DNA from: Gemmatimonadetes bacterium T265
GTDB taxonomy: Bacteria; Gemmatimonadota; Gemmatimonadetes; Gemmatimonadales; Gemmatimonadaceae
NCBI GenBank assembly: GCA_019973575.1
Contig: BPUI01000001.1
Span: forward strand, 682,001 to 746,000
Length of the DNA: 64,000 bases
Reading direction: 5' to 3'
Position 1 is the stretch's first letter. Each line of letters begins with the position of its first letter. The notes beneath the pieces were generated by a model that worked only from the letters and a program-made list of their open reading frames with translations, was not told the origin of the DNA and made no database searches. A program made the translations under genes and the position numbers. Positions 25,545-34,547 of this stretch are shown here, piece after piece.

Positions 25545-26302
25545 TGCGCAGCTCCGTTGTCTAACAATTGTCCTCAGCGCCGCAGCGTCGGTGACCGCCG
25601 GCCGCGCCGGCGCCCAGTCCAGCGCGCGGCCGTCGCGGGACACTGCGTCCCGCATCCGCGCGGCCGCACCCGCGGGATAAGTCAGAGCCGCTCAACGAAG
25701 AGCCCGGCGCGAACGTAGGACACACGAAGCGGTACTTCGGCGGCCTGACGTGGTCGGCCGACAGCGCGAAGGAGATCATCGACGTTTTCCTACCGCCGGG
25801 GCGAGCTGACACCTTCCACCTGCGGATCGTGCCGGAAGCGAACGCGCACAAGGTCGATGTGTGGAACTTCAGCGGGCCCCGGTCGGGGCACACAGTCGCG
25901 GCGGTCACGAACCTGACGTCGCGTAAGCTGGGACGCTACCCACTGCTCCAGCTAGACTCTGGCGAAACGGCCTACCTGTTCGTGGGCATCGGCAAACGAC
26001 CGAGGTCGCGAGTCGCGCCGTACCGTAGTCTCTGGTTCTACAAGATCGCGCCCGATGGAGGAGCGCAAGCCGTCGGCCAGGCCGCGTACCTCACCTACTG
26101 CCAACTTCCCGATACTGGACGCCGCTTGCCGGGCATCCACGAAGAGCCGGATTCGCTGTGCGACGGGTCGCACCCCACATTCCCGCCGAAGCACGCCGTC
26201 ACGACACGAGAGCCCGTCGAGATGCCCTTGCACGACTCGGGGCTGTGGGTGAGCTGTGTCGGCGGTTGCTGCTACTCGTCACGGATCCAGAAGCTTCAGT
26301 AA
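25537..26302 (+). pseudogene. Secreted protein of unknown function, frame-broken after the signal peptide
   Basis: GGAGG is 8 nt before an ATG at 25537 that overlaps the kinase stop. The first frame gives a signal peptide (MTNAQLRCLTIV to AGAQ) and stops after 47 codons at 25680. From about 25670 a second frame carries on without a start as a coherent sequence (EEPGANVGHTKRYFGG, FLPPGRADTFHLRI, LWFYKIAPDGGAQAV, CVGGCC) to 26302. Joined, the product would be about 250 residues with a beta-rich mature domain and a Cys-rich end. No family recognised. A single indel in a GCACCCGCGGG stretch would explain it. Confidence 0.6.
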
Positions 26303-26312
26303 CCGACCTAAC

Positions 26313-28826
26313 GTGTCCCGCGCCCTGTGCCTTACACGCGTCGCGCTTCCGTCGGGCTTCGCGTTAGGCATCCTGGTGGCGGCGCGCCGCGCGCCCTCGC
26401 AACCCGCCCCGCCCTTCCCGGCCGCCTCCCGCGCGAGCTGGATCGCCCCCCCGGGCACCCCGCCCGACTCGTTCATCGTCTTCCACGCCCGCCGCGCCGT
26501 CGCCCTCGCCGAGCGGCCGGCGCACTTCGTCGTGCACGTGTCGGCCGACAACCGGTACCGGCTGTACGTGAACGGCGCCGACGTGCTGTCGGGGCCGCAG
26601 CGCGCCGACGTGGCCCACTGGCGCTACGAAACGCTCGACCTCGCGCCATACCTGCACGCCGGGCGCAACGTGATCGCCGCGGTTGTCTGGAACTGGGGGT
26701 ACGTGCGCCCCGTCGCCCAACACAGCTACCGCGCGGGCTTCGTGCTGCAGGGCGACGGCACGCGCGAGGCCGCGCTCGCGAACACCGGCCCCGGGTGGCG
26801 CCTGCTCCGCGACTCGGCCTACGCGCCGCTCGTCGTCACGAACGCCACCGTCGGCGACTACTACGCCGCGGTCCCCGGCGAGCGCGTCGATGGCGCGCGC
26901 TACCCGTGGGGGTGGGAGCGGCCCGACTACGACGACGCGCGCTGGCTACCCGTCGCCGCGCCGCCCCCGCGCGCCCCGGCGGCGCCGCTCGCCGCCTTCG
27001 ACGTCCCGTCGGGGACCGCGGTGGTCGGCCGGTTCAACGTGCGCGGCGAAGCCCTGGGCGGCGGCGAGGTGTTCGGCTGGCAACTCGTGCCGCGCGACAT
27101 CCCGGCGATGGACGAGGTGCCGCAACGCCTCGCCACCGTGCGGCGCGTGACCGGGATCCCCGCCCGCCCCGCCGACCTCGGCGGCTTCCTGCGCGGCACG
27201 GGCGACCTCGTCGTCCCCGCCCACACCCGCGCGACGCTCCTACTCGACCAGGCGCACACGACCAACGCCTACCCGACGGTCGAGGTGAGCGGCGGCGCGG
27301 GAAGCACCGTCACGCTCACCTACGCCGAAGCCCTCGTCGACTCGGCGGGGCAGAAGGGACACCGCGACAGCGTCGAGGGGCGCACCGTGCGCGGCGTGCG
27401 CGACGAGTTCCGGCCCGGCGGCGCGCGCGAGCGCTTCCGCCCGCTCTACTGGCGCTCCTTCCGCTACGTCGAGCTCGGCCTAACGACCGGCGACACGCCG
27501 CTGGTCGTGCACGACGTCCACGGCGTCTTCACCGGTTATCCCCTGCGCGAGCGGGCGCGCTTCGCCGGCGACCTGCCGTGGATCGCCGACGTGTGGCGGA
27601 TGGACTGGAACGGCGTGCGGCTCGGCGCCTTCGAGACGTACATGGACACGCCGTACTACGAGCAGCTCCAGTACGTGGGCGACACGCGCGTGCAGGCGCT
27701 GCTCTCGCTGTACCTGAGCGGCGACGACCGGCTCGTGCGGCAGGCGATCGAGGCGTTCGACGCCTCGCGGTCGCCCGAGGGGCTCACGACGAGCCGCTAC
27801 CCGTCGGCGATCACGCAGCTGATCCCGCCTTTCTCGCTCGTCTACGTGCTGATGGTCGGCGACTACCACGAGCACCGCGACGACCCCGCGTTCGTCCGGG
27901 CCCGCCTCGCGGGCGTGCGCGGGGTGCTCGACTGGTACGCCGCGCGCGTCGACTCGACGGGGATGCTCGGTCCGATGCCGTACTGGAACTACCTCGACTG
28001 GGCGCGCGAGTGGGAGGGCGGCGTGCCGCCCGGCGCGCGGGCGGGGCACTCCGCCGCGATCACCCTGCTCTACGCATACGCCCTGCGCCGCGCGGCGGAG
28101 GTCGAGGCCGACGTCGGCGCGCCCGGGACGGCGGCCGCGTACCAGGCCCGCGCCGACTCGCTCGTCGCCGCGGTGCGCGCGCGGGCGTGGGACGCGGCGC
28201 GCGGGCTGTTCCGCGACGCGGCGGAGGCGTCGCTCACCGAGCCGACGCCTAACGGGGGCCTGCGGACCGGCGCCCCGGGCTTCAGCCAGCACACGAACGC
28301 GCTCGCCGTGCTCGCCGGCGCGGTGCCCGCCGCCGACCAGCGAGGCGTGATGGCGCGCGTGCTCGACGACCCCTCGCTCGTGCAGGCGACGTACTACTTC
28401 GGCTTCTACGTGTTCGAGGCGATGGCCGCGGCGGGGCTCGGGGACCGCTACGTGGAGCGGCTCGCGCCCTGGCGCGGGATGCTCGCCCTCGGCCTCACCT
28501 CGACCCCCGAGCAGCCGGACCCCACGCGCTCCGACACGCACGCCTGGGCCGCGCACCCGAACTACGGGCTCCTCGCCATGGTGCTCGGCGTTAGGCCGGC
28601 GAGCGCGGGCTTCCGCACGGTGCGGATCGCGCCGGCGCTGGGCCCGCTCCGGCGCGCCGCGGGGCGGGTGCCGCACCCGCGCGGGGACATCGACGTGCGC
28701 CTCGCGCGGGTCGGCGCGGGCGGCATCCGCGCGGAGGTGGCGCTGCCGCCGGGGCTCACGGGGGAGTTCGTGTGGGGCGGGCGGCGCGTGCCGCTGCACG
28801 CGGGGCGGCAGGAAATCGGGCTCTGA
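26313..28826 (+). CDS. Exported GH78-type alpha-L-rhamnosidase-like glycosidase
   Basis: 837 residues from a GTG at 26313. A signal region (about 1-30) is followed by an N-terminal sandwich domain resembling the rhamnosidase lectin-like domain (YRLYVNGADVLSGP, WNWGYVRPVAQHSY), a central beta domain, and an (alpha/alpha)6 barrel from about residue 430 with DTPYYEQLQYVGDTR, PYWNYLDWAREW, and DTHAWAAHPNYGL near the end, then a C-terminal beta domain. This order matches bacterial GH78 family enzymes that release L-rhamnose from plant or microbial glycans; unsaturated-rhamnogalacturonan or other specificities are possible. It is convergent with the GH2 gene. Confidence 0.8.
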   Translation: MSRALCLTRVALPSGFALGILVAARRAPSQPAPPFPAASRASWIAPPGTPPDSFIVFHARRAVALAERPAHFVVHVSADNRYRLYVNGADVLSGPQRADVAHWRYETLDLAPYLHAGRNVIAAVVWNWGYVRPVAQHSYRAGFVLQGDGTREAALANTGPGWRLLRDSAYAPLVVTNATVGDYYAAVPGERVDGARYPWGWERPDYDDARWLPVAAPPPRAPAAPLAAFDVPSGTAVVGRFNVRGEALGGGEVFGWQLVPRDIPAMDEVPQRLATVRRVTGIPARPADLGGFLRGTGDLVVPAHTRATLLLDQAHTTNAYPTVEVSGGAGSTVTLTYAEALVDSAGQKGHRDSVEGRTVRGVRDEFRPGGARERFRPLYWRSFRYVELGLTTGDTPLVVHDVHGVFTGYPLRERARFAGDLPWIADVWRMDWNGVRLGAFETYMDTPYYEQLQYVGDTRVQALLSLYLSGDDRLVRQAIEAFDASRSPEGLTTSRYPSAITQLIPPFSLVYVLMVGDYHEHRDDPAFVRARLAGVRGVLDWYAARVDSTGMLGPMPYWNYLDWAREWEGGVPPGARAGHSAAITLLYAYALRRAAEVEADVGAPGTAAAYQARADSLVAAVRARAWDAARGLFRDAAEASLTEPTPNGGLRTGAPGFSQHTNALAVLAGAVPAADQRGVMARVLDDPSLVQATYYFGFYVFEAMAAAGLGDRYVERLAPWRGMLALGLTSTPEQPDPTRSDTHAWAAHPNYGLLAMVLGVRPASAGFRTVRIAPALGPLRRAAGRVPHPRGDIDVRLARVGAGGIRAEVALPPGLTGEFVWGGRRVPLHAGRQEIGL

Positions 28827-28874
28827 CGCAGCATGCGGCGGGGCGCGGCCGTGCCCGCCCTGTCGTGCAGCCCG

Positions 28875-30761
28875 TCACGGATCCGGCCGCGCCGCCCGCC
28901 GCTCCTCGTAGAACCGCCGCAGCACCTCGAACGCCTGCTTCCGCTCCCCGCGCTCCGACACGAGCCCCTTCCGGTTGAAGTAGTCCTCGACCCCCGGCAG
29001 CGGCCGCCGCGGCGAGCGGAAGTCCTTCAGGATCCACGGCGTCATCCCCGCGAGGAACGGGATCCGCCGGAGCATCGCCACCTGGTGCGCGTATAAGTCC
29101 GCCTGGTACTCCTCCGTCCACCGCTCGCCGGCGGGCCCGTGCCGCCCCTGCCGCGCGTCCCCGCCGAACTCGCTCATCACGAGCGGCTTGTCGAACGCGC
29201 TCGTCCACGCGATGCTGTCCGCCTTCGCGGGGAGCCCGTCGTACCAGCCGAGGTACTCGTTGTTGCCGACGACGTCGAGCGAGCGGCCTAACGGATCGTC
29301 GATCGCGATCGTCGTCGGGGTCGCGTAGCGGTGTTCGAGCGCCGCGGTGACGAGGCGGGTCGAATCGAGCAGGCGCGCGCGCGCGACGAGCGCGCGCAGG
29401 AAGGTGAGCCGCGGGCCGGACTCGGGGTTCGGGTCGCGCGGCGTCTCGTTCGCCACCGACCAGAAGGCGACCGCGGCGCGGTTCCGGTCGCGCGCGATCA
29501 TCTCGCCGAGCTGCCGCTCCGCCGAGGCGAGCGTCGCCGGGTTCTCCCACGCGATCGTCCAGTACACCGGGACCTCGGCCCAGACGAGCAGCCCCAGCTC
29601 GTCCGCCGCGCGCAGCATCGCCTCGTTGTGCGGGTAGTGGGCGAGGCGCACGAAGTTGCCGCCGAGGTCGTGGACCCAGCCGAGCAGCGTGCGCGCGTCG
29701 TCGCGGCTGAAGGCGCGGCGCGCGTCGTAGGGCGCCTCCTCGTGGACGGCGACCCCGCGCAGGAAGATCGGCCGGCCGTTGAGCAGGATCTCCGTGCCGC
29801 GCACCGCGAGCGTGCGGAACCCGATCCGGTCGCGCACCGTCTCGTCCGCCGTCGCGACCTCGACGTCGTAGAGCGTCGGACGCGCGGGCGACCAGCGCGC
29901 GAGCCGCCGCGCGTCGAGCGTGAGCTCGGCGCGGCCCGCGGAATCGGGGACGACCGTTTGCGTGAGGCCCGCCGCGGGGATCCGAACCGTCACGGGCGTG
30001 CGCGGGGCCGGTCCGTCGAGCTGGACCCAGCCGCGGGCGCGGTCGGGGTGCGCGGGGTCGAGCTGCAGCACGTAGTCGCGCACGAACGTCGCGGGCGTCT
30101 CGACGAGCGTGACCTCGCGCGTGAGGCCGCCGTAGTTCCACCAGTCCGAGTTGACCGTCGGCACCGCGTCGGGGCGCCGTCGGTTGTCGACCTTGACGAC
30201 GAGGTCGTTGGCGCCCGGCCTAACAAGGCGGGTGATCTCGAAGTCGAACGGCGTGAAGCCGCCCTCGTGCACGCCGAGTTCCGCTCCGTTGAGCCACGCG
30301 CGCGCCTCGTAGTTGGCCGCGCCGAAGTGGACGAAGAGGCGCCGCCCGGGCGCGGGCGCGCGCGCGAAGCGCGTCTGGTACCAGACCGTGCCCTCGTACC
30401 AGCGCAGGTCCTCGCGCTGCGTGTTCCAGTCGCCCGGGACGGCGAGCTCCGGCGAGCGCGCGAAGTCGTACTCGACGAGGTCGGCGGGGCCGGCGGACGC
30501 GTGGTCGCGGAAGTACCCGTTGGGGTCCGGGCGCCGCCGGTAGTTGTAGTACCCGGTCTCGAACGGGTCGACGATCGTGTGCCAGCGGCCGTCGAGCGTG
30601 GTCGTGCGGCGCCCCGCGACGTTGGTGATGAGCGGCGCGACGACCGACCCGTCGGCGGCCGGGCCGAGGTCGGGCGCGCGCGGCGGCTGCGCGCCCGCGC
30701 CTAACGTCGCGACGGCGAGGAGCGCGCCGAGTGCGGCGCCGACCTTCGCGGCCCGCCTCAC
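28875..30761 (-). CDS. Exported GH2 glycosidase (beta-glucuronidase/beta-galactosidase type)
   Basis: 628 residues from a GTG that overlaps the stop of the M20 gene by 4 nt. A signal peptide (to about 24) is followed by the GH2 sugar-binding domain (VWYQTRFAR, FGAANYEARAWLNG), an immunoglobulin-like domain, and a TIM barrel from about residue 325. The acid/base Glu is E439 in FWSVANETP and the nucleophile is E531 in VMSEFGGDA. The order and length fit exo-acting GH2 enzymes; the YNYRR segment near residue 73 recalls beta-glucuronidase-like members, but specificity remains open. Last gene of a three-gene operon. Confidence 0.9.
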   Translation of the reverse strand: MRRAAKVGAALGALLAVATLGAGAQPPRAPDLGPAADGSVVAPLITNVAGRRTTTLDGRWHTIVDPFETGYYNYRRRPDPNGYFRDHASAGPADLVEYDFARSPELAVPGDWNTQREDLRWYEGTVWYQTRFARAPAPGRRLFVHFGAANYEARAWLNGAELGVHEGGFTPFDFEITRLVRPGANDLVVKVDNRRRPDAVPTVNSDWWNYGGLTREVTLVETPATFVRDYVLQLDPAHPDRARGWVQLDGPAPRTPVTVRIPAAGLTQTVVPDSAGRAELTLDARRLARWSPARPTLYDVEVATADETVRDRIGFRTLAVRGTEILLNGRPIFLRGVAVHEEAPYDARRAFSRDDARTLLGWVHDLGGNFVRLAHYPHNEAMLRAADELGLLVWAEVPVYWTIAWENPATLASAERQLGEMIARDRNRAAVAFWSVANETPRDPNPESGPRLTFLRALVARARLLDSTRLVTAALEHRYATPTTIAIDDPLGRSLDVVGNNEYLGWYDGLPAKADSIAWTSAFDKPLVMSEFGGDARQGRHGPAGERWTEEYQADLYAHQVAMLRRIPFLAGMTPWILKDFRSPRRPLPGVEDYFNRKGLVSERGERKQAFEVLRRFYEERRAARPDP

Positions 30762-32086
30762 GTGAACGTCCTCCCGTCGACCGCGATCACCGCCTGCAGC
30801 AGGACGTTCGCCCCGTTCGCGCAGTCCCGTGGCCGCGTGAACTCCTTCGGCGAGTGGCTGATCCCGCCGACGCTCGGCACGAAGATCATCCCCGTCGGCG
30901 CGATCCGCGCCATCTCCTGCGCGTCGTGCCCCGCCCCGCTCGGCAGCGCGCGGGTGGACAGCCCGAGCCCACGCGCGGCGTCCGCGATGATCGCGCGCAT
31001 GCGTGGGTCCGTCGGCGCCGGCGCGTGCTCCGTGATCGGCGCGAAGGCGACCGTCGTGCCCCCGTCCCGCCCGATCGCCCGCGACTCGTCGGCGATGCGC
31101 CCGTACAGGCGCGCCACCTTTGCGGCGTCGAGGTCGCGCAGTTCCAAACTCATCACCACGCGGCCGGGGATCACGTTCGGCGCGCCCGGTTCGGCGCGGA
31201 TCTGCCCGACCGTGCCGACCTGTCGCCCCGGCTCGCTCCGCACCACGCGGTTCACCATTTCGATGAACCGCGCCGCGCTCAGCAGCGCGTCCTGCCGCCG
31301 GTCCATCGGCGTCGTCCCGGCGTGGTTGGCGAAGCCGTCCACGGTCACCGTCCACTGCCAGATGCCGACGATGCCCTCCACGACGCCGATGTCGACGCGT
31401 GCGCGCTCGAGCGTGTCGCCCTGCTCGACGTGCAACTCCAGGTAGGCCGCGACGTCCCCGCGGCGGCGTTGGGCGCTCGCGAGCGCGGCGGGGTCGCCGC
31501 CGAGGAACGTGATGCCGTCGCGGATTGCCTTCCCGCTCGCGGCCACGCGGTCGAGCTCGCGCGCGGGGAACTCGCCGCTCGCGATCCGGCTGCCGACGAG
31601 GCCGCCCTCCTCGTTCTGCCACGCCACGACCTCGAGCGGGTGGCGGGTGACGACGCCGCGGTCGCCTAACGTGCGGGCGACCTCGACCGCGGCGAGGGTG
31701 CCGAGCGGGCCGTCGTAGTTGCCGCCGGCGGGGACGGAGTCGACGTGCGAGCCGAAGAGGATCGGCGGCAGGCCGTTCTCGCGCCCCGCGCGCCGGCCGA
31801 GGATGTTGCCCGCCGCGTCGCCCCGGACGTCGAGGCCAGCGGCGGTCATGAGCTGCCGCACGTACTGCCGGCCCGCGCGGTCGGCGTCGCTGTACGCGGT
31901 GCGTGACACGCCCCCTTCCGCGTTGCGCCCGAACGCGCCCATCGCGGCGAGCCAGCCGTCCAGGCGCGCGGCGTCGATGCGGAGCGGGGGCGCGTCCGCC
32001 CGGGCCGCACGCCCGAGCGCGAGGGCGCCGCCGGCGAGGACGCCGCCGGTCCAGCCTAACGTCCGCACGAAGTCGCGCCGGCGCAT
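30758..32086 (-). CDS. Tat-exported M20-family amidohydrolase (N-carbamoyl-amino-acid hydrolase / allantoate amidohydrolase type)
   Basis: 442 residues. The twin-arginine motif RRRDFVRTLG begins the protein. Metal-binding residues are seen in GSHVDSVPAGGNYDG (H114, D125) and WQNEEGG (E159/E160), with LELHVEQG and the late histidine in GISHSPKEF. These are marks of the Zn/Co/Mn-dependent hydantoinase/carbamoylase branch of M20, which cleaves N-carbamoyl amino acids or allantoate. Most relatives are cytoplasmic, so Tat export here is noteworthy. The start lies 2 nt from the stop of the upstream amidohydrolase; the stop overlaps GH2. Confidence 0.87.
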   Translation of the reverse strand: MRRRDFVRTLGWTGGVLAGGALALGRAARADAPPLRIDAARLDGWLAAMGAFGRNAEGGVSRTAYSDADRAGRQYVRQLMTAAGLDVRGDAAGNILGRRAGRENGLPPILFGSHVDSVPAGGNYDGPLGTLAAVEVARTLGDRGVVTRHPLEVVAWQNEEGGLVGSRIASGEFPARELDRVAASGKAIRDGITFLGGDPAALASAQRRRGDVAAYLELHVEQGDTLERARVDIGVVEGIVGIWQWTVTVDGFANHAGTTPMDRRQDALLSAARFIEMVNRVVRSEPGRQVGTVGQIRAEPGAPNVIPGRVVMSLELRDLDAAKVARLYGRIADESRAIGRDGGTTVAFAPITEHAPAPTDPRMRAIIADAARGLGLSTRALPSGAGHDAQEMARIAPTGMIFVPSVGGISHSPKEFTRPRDCANGANVLLQAVIAVDGRTFT

Positions 32087-32088
32087 CG

Positions 32089-33387
32089 TCAGCGCGCCCC
32101 GGCGTGCGTGCTGTCCACGACCACCCGCCCGCCCTTCATCACCCACCGCACGCCGCGGATGACGACCTCGACGTCCGCGAGCGGGTCGCCGTCGACCGCG
32201 ACGAGGTCGGCGAACGCCCCCGGGGCCACCACGCCGATCCGCCCCCGCATCCCGAGCAGCGCCGCGCCGTTGGTCGTCGCCGTCGCGAGCGCCTCGGCGG
32301 GCGTCATGCCCGCCTTCACGAACCACGCGAGCTCGCGCGTGTTCTCGCCGAAGCCGGTGAACACCGCGTCCGAGCCCATCGCGATCGGCACGTGGGCCCG
32401 CACCGCGCGCCGGAGCGTGGCGAAGTTGCGCTGCACGTACGCCTCCAGCCGGTCCGCCGCGGCCTGGTCGTAGCCGTATTCGGCGCGGTGGGCGATGTAA
32501 TACCGGTTGTGCTCGACCGTCGGCACGTAGACCGTGCCCCGCCGCGCCATCTCCGCGAGCGTGGCGTCGTCCATGTCGGTCGCGTGCTCGACCGACTCCG
32601 CGCCCGCGCGCACGGCGTCGCGCGCGCCGTCGGGCCCGTACGAGTGGACCGCGAGCCGCTTCCCCGCGCGGTGCGCGACGTCGGCCGCGGCCTTCATCTC
32701 GTCGTAACCGAACGTCTGGAAGCCGGTCACGTCCTGATCGCTCCCCGTCGAGCCGTACATCTTCACCCAGTCGGCGCCCGCGGCGAGCTGCTGCCGCGCG
32801 ACGCGCTCGACCTCCGCGACGCCGTCGGCCTGCCCGGGCCCGGGCGGGGCCCCGCCGGGGCGGTAGGGCGCGTTCGTGATCTGCAGTCCGTAGCCGGCCA
32901 CGAACATGCGCGGCCCGACCATCGCGCCGCGGTTGATGAGCTCGCGCATCGCGAGGTCGGTGTACTCCCACGAGCCGAGGTCGCGCACCGTCGTCACGCC
33001 CGTTTCGAGCGTGCGGCGCGCGTTCTCCTGGGCGAGGAAGACCGTGACCGCGGCGCCGAGGGTGCCGAGCTGCGCCCACGGCCGCGTGCCGGGCGCGCGG
33101 TCCCACCAGAAGGTCATGTGCGTGTGCGCGTCGACGAGCCCGGGGATGCCCGTGTAGCGGCGCAGGTCGACGACGCGCGCGCCCGCCGGCACGGCGGCGT
33201 CGCCGGACCCTACCCGCGTCACGTGGTCGCCGTCGACGACCACGACGGCGTCTCGGACGACCGCGCCCGTGCCGTCGACGAGCCGCCCGAAGCGGACCGC
33301 GGTGGACTGCGCGGCGCCGGCCGCCGGGCCGCCGGCGAGCGCGGCGGCGAGGAGGGCGGGCGCGAGGGCGTGCCGGGGCGTGGTCAC
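32089..33387 (-). CDS. Exported amidohydrolase (imidazolonepropionase-like)
   Basis: 432 residues from a GTG at 33387. The signal peptide ends about AGAAQ (24). Metal sites of the amidohydrolase superfamily are present: DAHTHM, the histidine of VHSYGPD, EHATD, and GSDAVF. The C-terminal beta domain reads PGAFADLVAVDGDPLADVEV. Proteins of this group hydrolyse cyclic amides, peptides or lactones and are often exported in this type of bacterium. As first gene of a compact operon with an M20 carbamoylase-like enzyme and GH2, it may be part of a nitrogen- or sugar-scavenging set, but the joint substrate is unknown. Confidence 0.87.
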   Translation of the reverse strand: MTTPRHALAPALLAAALAGGPAAGAAQSTAVRFGRLVDGTGAVVRDAVVVVDGDHVTRVGSGDAAVPAGARVVDLRRYTGIPGLVDAHTHMTFWWDRAPGTRPWAQLGTLGAAVTVFLAQENARRTLETGVTTVRDLGSWEYTDLAMRELINRGAMVGPRMFVAGYGLQITNAPYRPGGAPPGPGQADGVAEVERVARQQLAAGADWVKMYGSTGSDQDVTGFQTFGYDEMKAAADVAHRAGKRLAVHSYGPDGARDAVRAGAESVEHATDMDDATLAEMARRGTVYVPTVEHNRYYIAHRAEYGYDQAAADRLEAYVQRNFATLRRAVRAHVPIAMGSDAVFTGFGENTRELAWFVKAGMTPAEALATATTNGAALLGMRGRIGVVAPGAFADLVAVDGDPLADVEVVIRGVRWVMKGGRVVVDSTHAGAR

Positions 33388-33648
33388 GACGGCGTCGGGG
33401 TGCGGGGAGGGCGGGCGCGCGGCCGCCGGTGCGCCTAACGGAAGGCCCGCGGCGGGCCGGCGGCGCGGGGTCACACGTTGGGCGGCGGGGCGTGCGCGCG
33501 CAAGCCTGCCCGCGCGGCGGCCGACGCCCCCCGGACGCCGGGTGACCGCCGGCGGCGATATTCTCCCGGACGGCGGCGTGACCGCCGCGTACTCGTCCGG
33601 CCTCGTACGGCGACGTCGCGCCACGATCACCCGAGGAGAGCGCACCGT
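33388..33648. other. Spacer between divergent genes
   Basis: No gene seen. It should hold the promoters of the amidohydrolase operon and the GNAT gene. A TATTCT hexamer at 33559 is a possible -10 for the plus strand but lacks a matching -35. GAGGAGAG at 33632-33639 is the best ribosome-binding site here and points to the GTG at 33647 rather than to the current GNAT start. One copy of the genome octamer GCCTAACG lies at 33433. Confidence 0.5.
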
Positions 33649-33675
33649 GAAGATCACACCGCGAAGATCACACCG
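33649..33675 (+). repeat. 14-bp tandem duplication that shifts the GNAT start out of frame
   Basis: GAAGATCACACCGC is followed directly by GAAGATCACACCG. The GTG at 33647 has a strong ribosome-binding site (GAGGAGAG, 7 nt away) but now encodes a 17-codon peptide ending in a TGA that overlaps the GTG of the acetyltransferase (33697). Removing one 14-bp copy puts GTG 33647 in frame with the acetyltransferase, so the duplication has probably split off the original start. Confidence 0.8.
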
Positions 33676-33696
33676 ACCCCGCCTCGAGCCGCGCCC

Positions 33697-34215
33697 GTGA
33701 GCACCGCGCCCTCCGCCGCCGCGCTCCCCGTCATCGTGCGCCCCGCCGCGCCCGCGGACGTCCCCGCGCTCGGCCGGCTCGGCGCCCTGCTCGTCCGCAC
33801 GCACCACGCGTTCGACCCCGCGCGCTTCCTCCCCGCCACGCCCGAGACCGAGCGCTCGTATGCCGCGTTCCTCGGCTCACAATTCGGGCGGCCGCAGGTC
33901 GTGCTGCTCGTCGCCGAGGGCGGGGGCGAGGTGCTCGGCTACGCGTACGCCGGCGTCGAGGGAACCGACTACATGGCGCTCCGCGGGCCGGCCGGCGTGT
34001 TGTACGACCTCATCGTCGACCCCGCGGCCCGCGGCCGCGGCGTGGGGCGGCTGCTGCTGGAGACGGCGCTCGCGCACCTCACCTCGCGCGGCGCGCCACG
34101 CATCGTCCTGTCGACCGCCGAGCGCAACGAGGCGGCGCAGCGACTCTTCGCGTGCGCGGGGTTCCGCCCGACGATGATCGAGATGACGCGCGAGCGAGGC
34201 GACGGTGCGCCCTGA
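33697..34215 (+). CDS. GNAT-family N-acetyltransferase
   Basis: 172 residues from the GTG at 33697, the first in-frame start left downstream of the 14-bp duplication. The GNAT core is complete: the N-terminal IVRPAAPADVPAL strand-helix, VLYDLIVDPAARGRGVGRLLLE (motif A, acetyl-CoA pyrophosphate loop RGRGVG), and the C-terminal ERNEAAQRLFACAGFRP (motif B). Substrate unknown (amine or amino group). Translation may now depend on coupling to the leader peptide whose stop overlaps this start (GTGA). Confidence 0.88.
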   Translation: MSTAPSAAALPVIVRPAAPADVPALGRLGALLVRTHHAFDPARFLPATPETERSYAAFLGSQFGRPQVVLLVAEGGGEVLGYAYAGVEGTDYMALRGPAGVLYDLIVDPAARGRGVGRLLLETALAHLTSRGAPRIVLSTAERNEAAQRLFACAGFRPTMIEMTRERGDGAP

Positions 34216-34279
34216 CGGCCCGCCACACGGACGTCGCCACGCGCGCGAAGTCCAGCGGTCCGACGACCGTCCCCAACGC

Positions 34280-34472
34280 GCGAGGACGCGCTGACCGGCC
34301 TGCAGTTCGTCGTCCGGACGCTCATCGCGCAGCGCCACGTGCCGACGCCGACCGGCGGCGCATTCCTCGCCGTCGCGGCGATGACGCTGCGCGTGCTCTG
34401 TGTGGGGATCCCAACGCATGGGACACGGTGACGGACCTGACCGCCGGCCCGGCGCCCGAGTTCGATGCCTGA
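34280..34472 (+). pseudogene. Possible small gene remnant
   Basis: Two abutting frames give coherent protein-like stretches: first LTGLQFVVRTLIAQRHV and FLAVAAMTLRVL, then after a frame change near 34405, GDPNAWDTVTDLTAGPAPEF to a stop at 34472. No start codon with a ribosome-binding site is visible. It may be the end of a small decayed gene; no family recognised. The rest of 34216-34547 shows nothing more. Confidence 0.3.
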
Positions 34473-34547
34473 GCCCGCCTCGCGCGATCGGTTCGGGCAC
34501 GCGCCACGGCGTGACGCCGCCGCACGCCTTCTCGTCCGGCAGGCGAG

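Noticed and set aside
34152-34472. Single intact gene after GNAT
   Set aside because: Most of the frame lies over the GNAT gene end in another frame; only the last part looks protein-like and requires a frame change, so it is listed as a possible remnant only.
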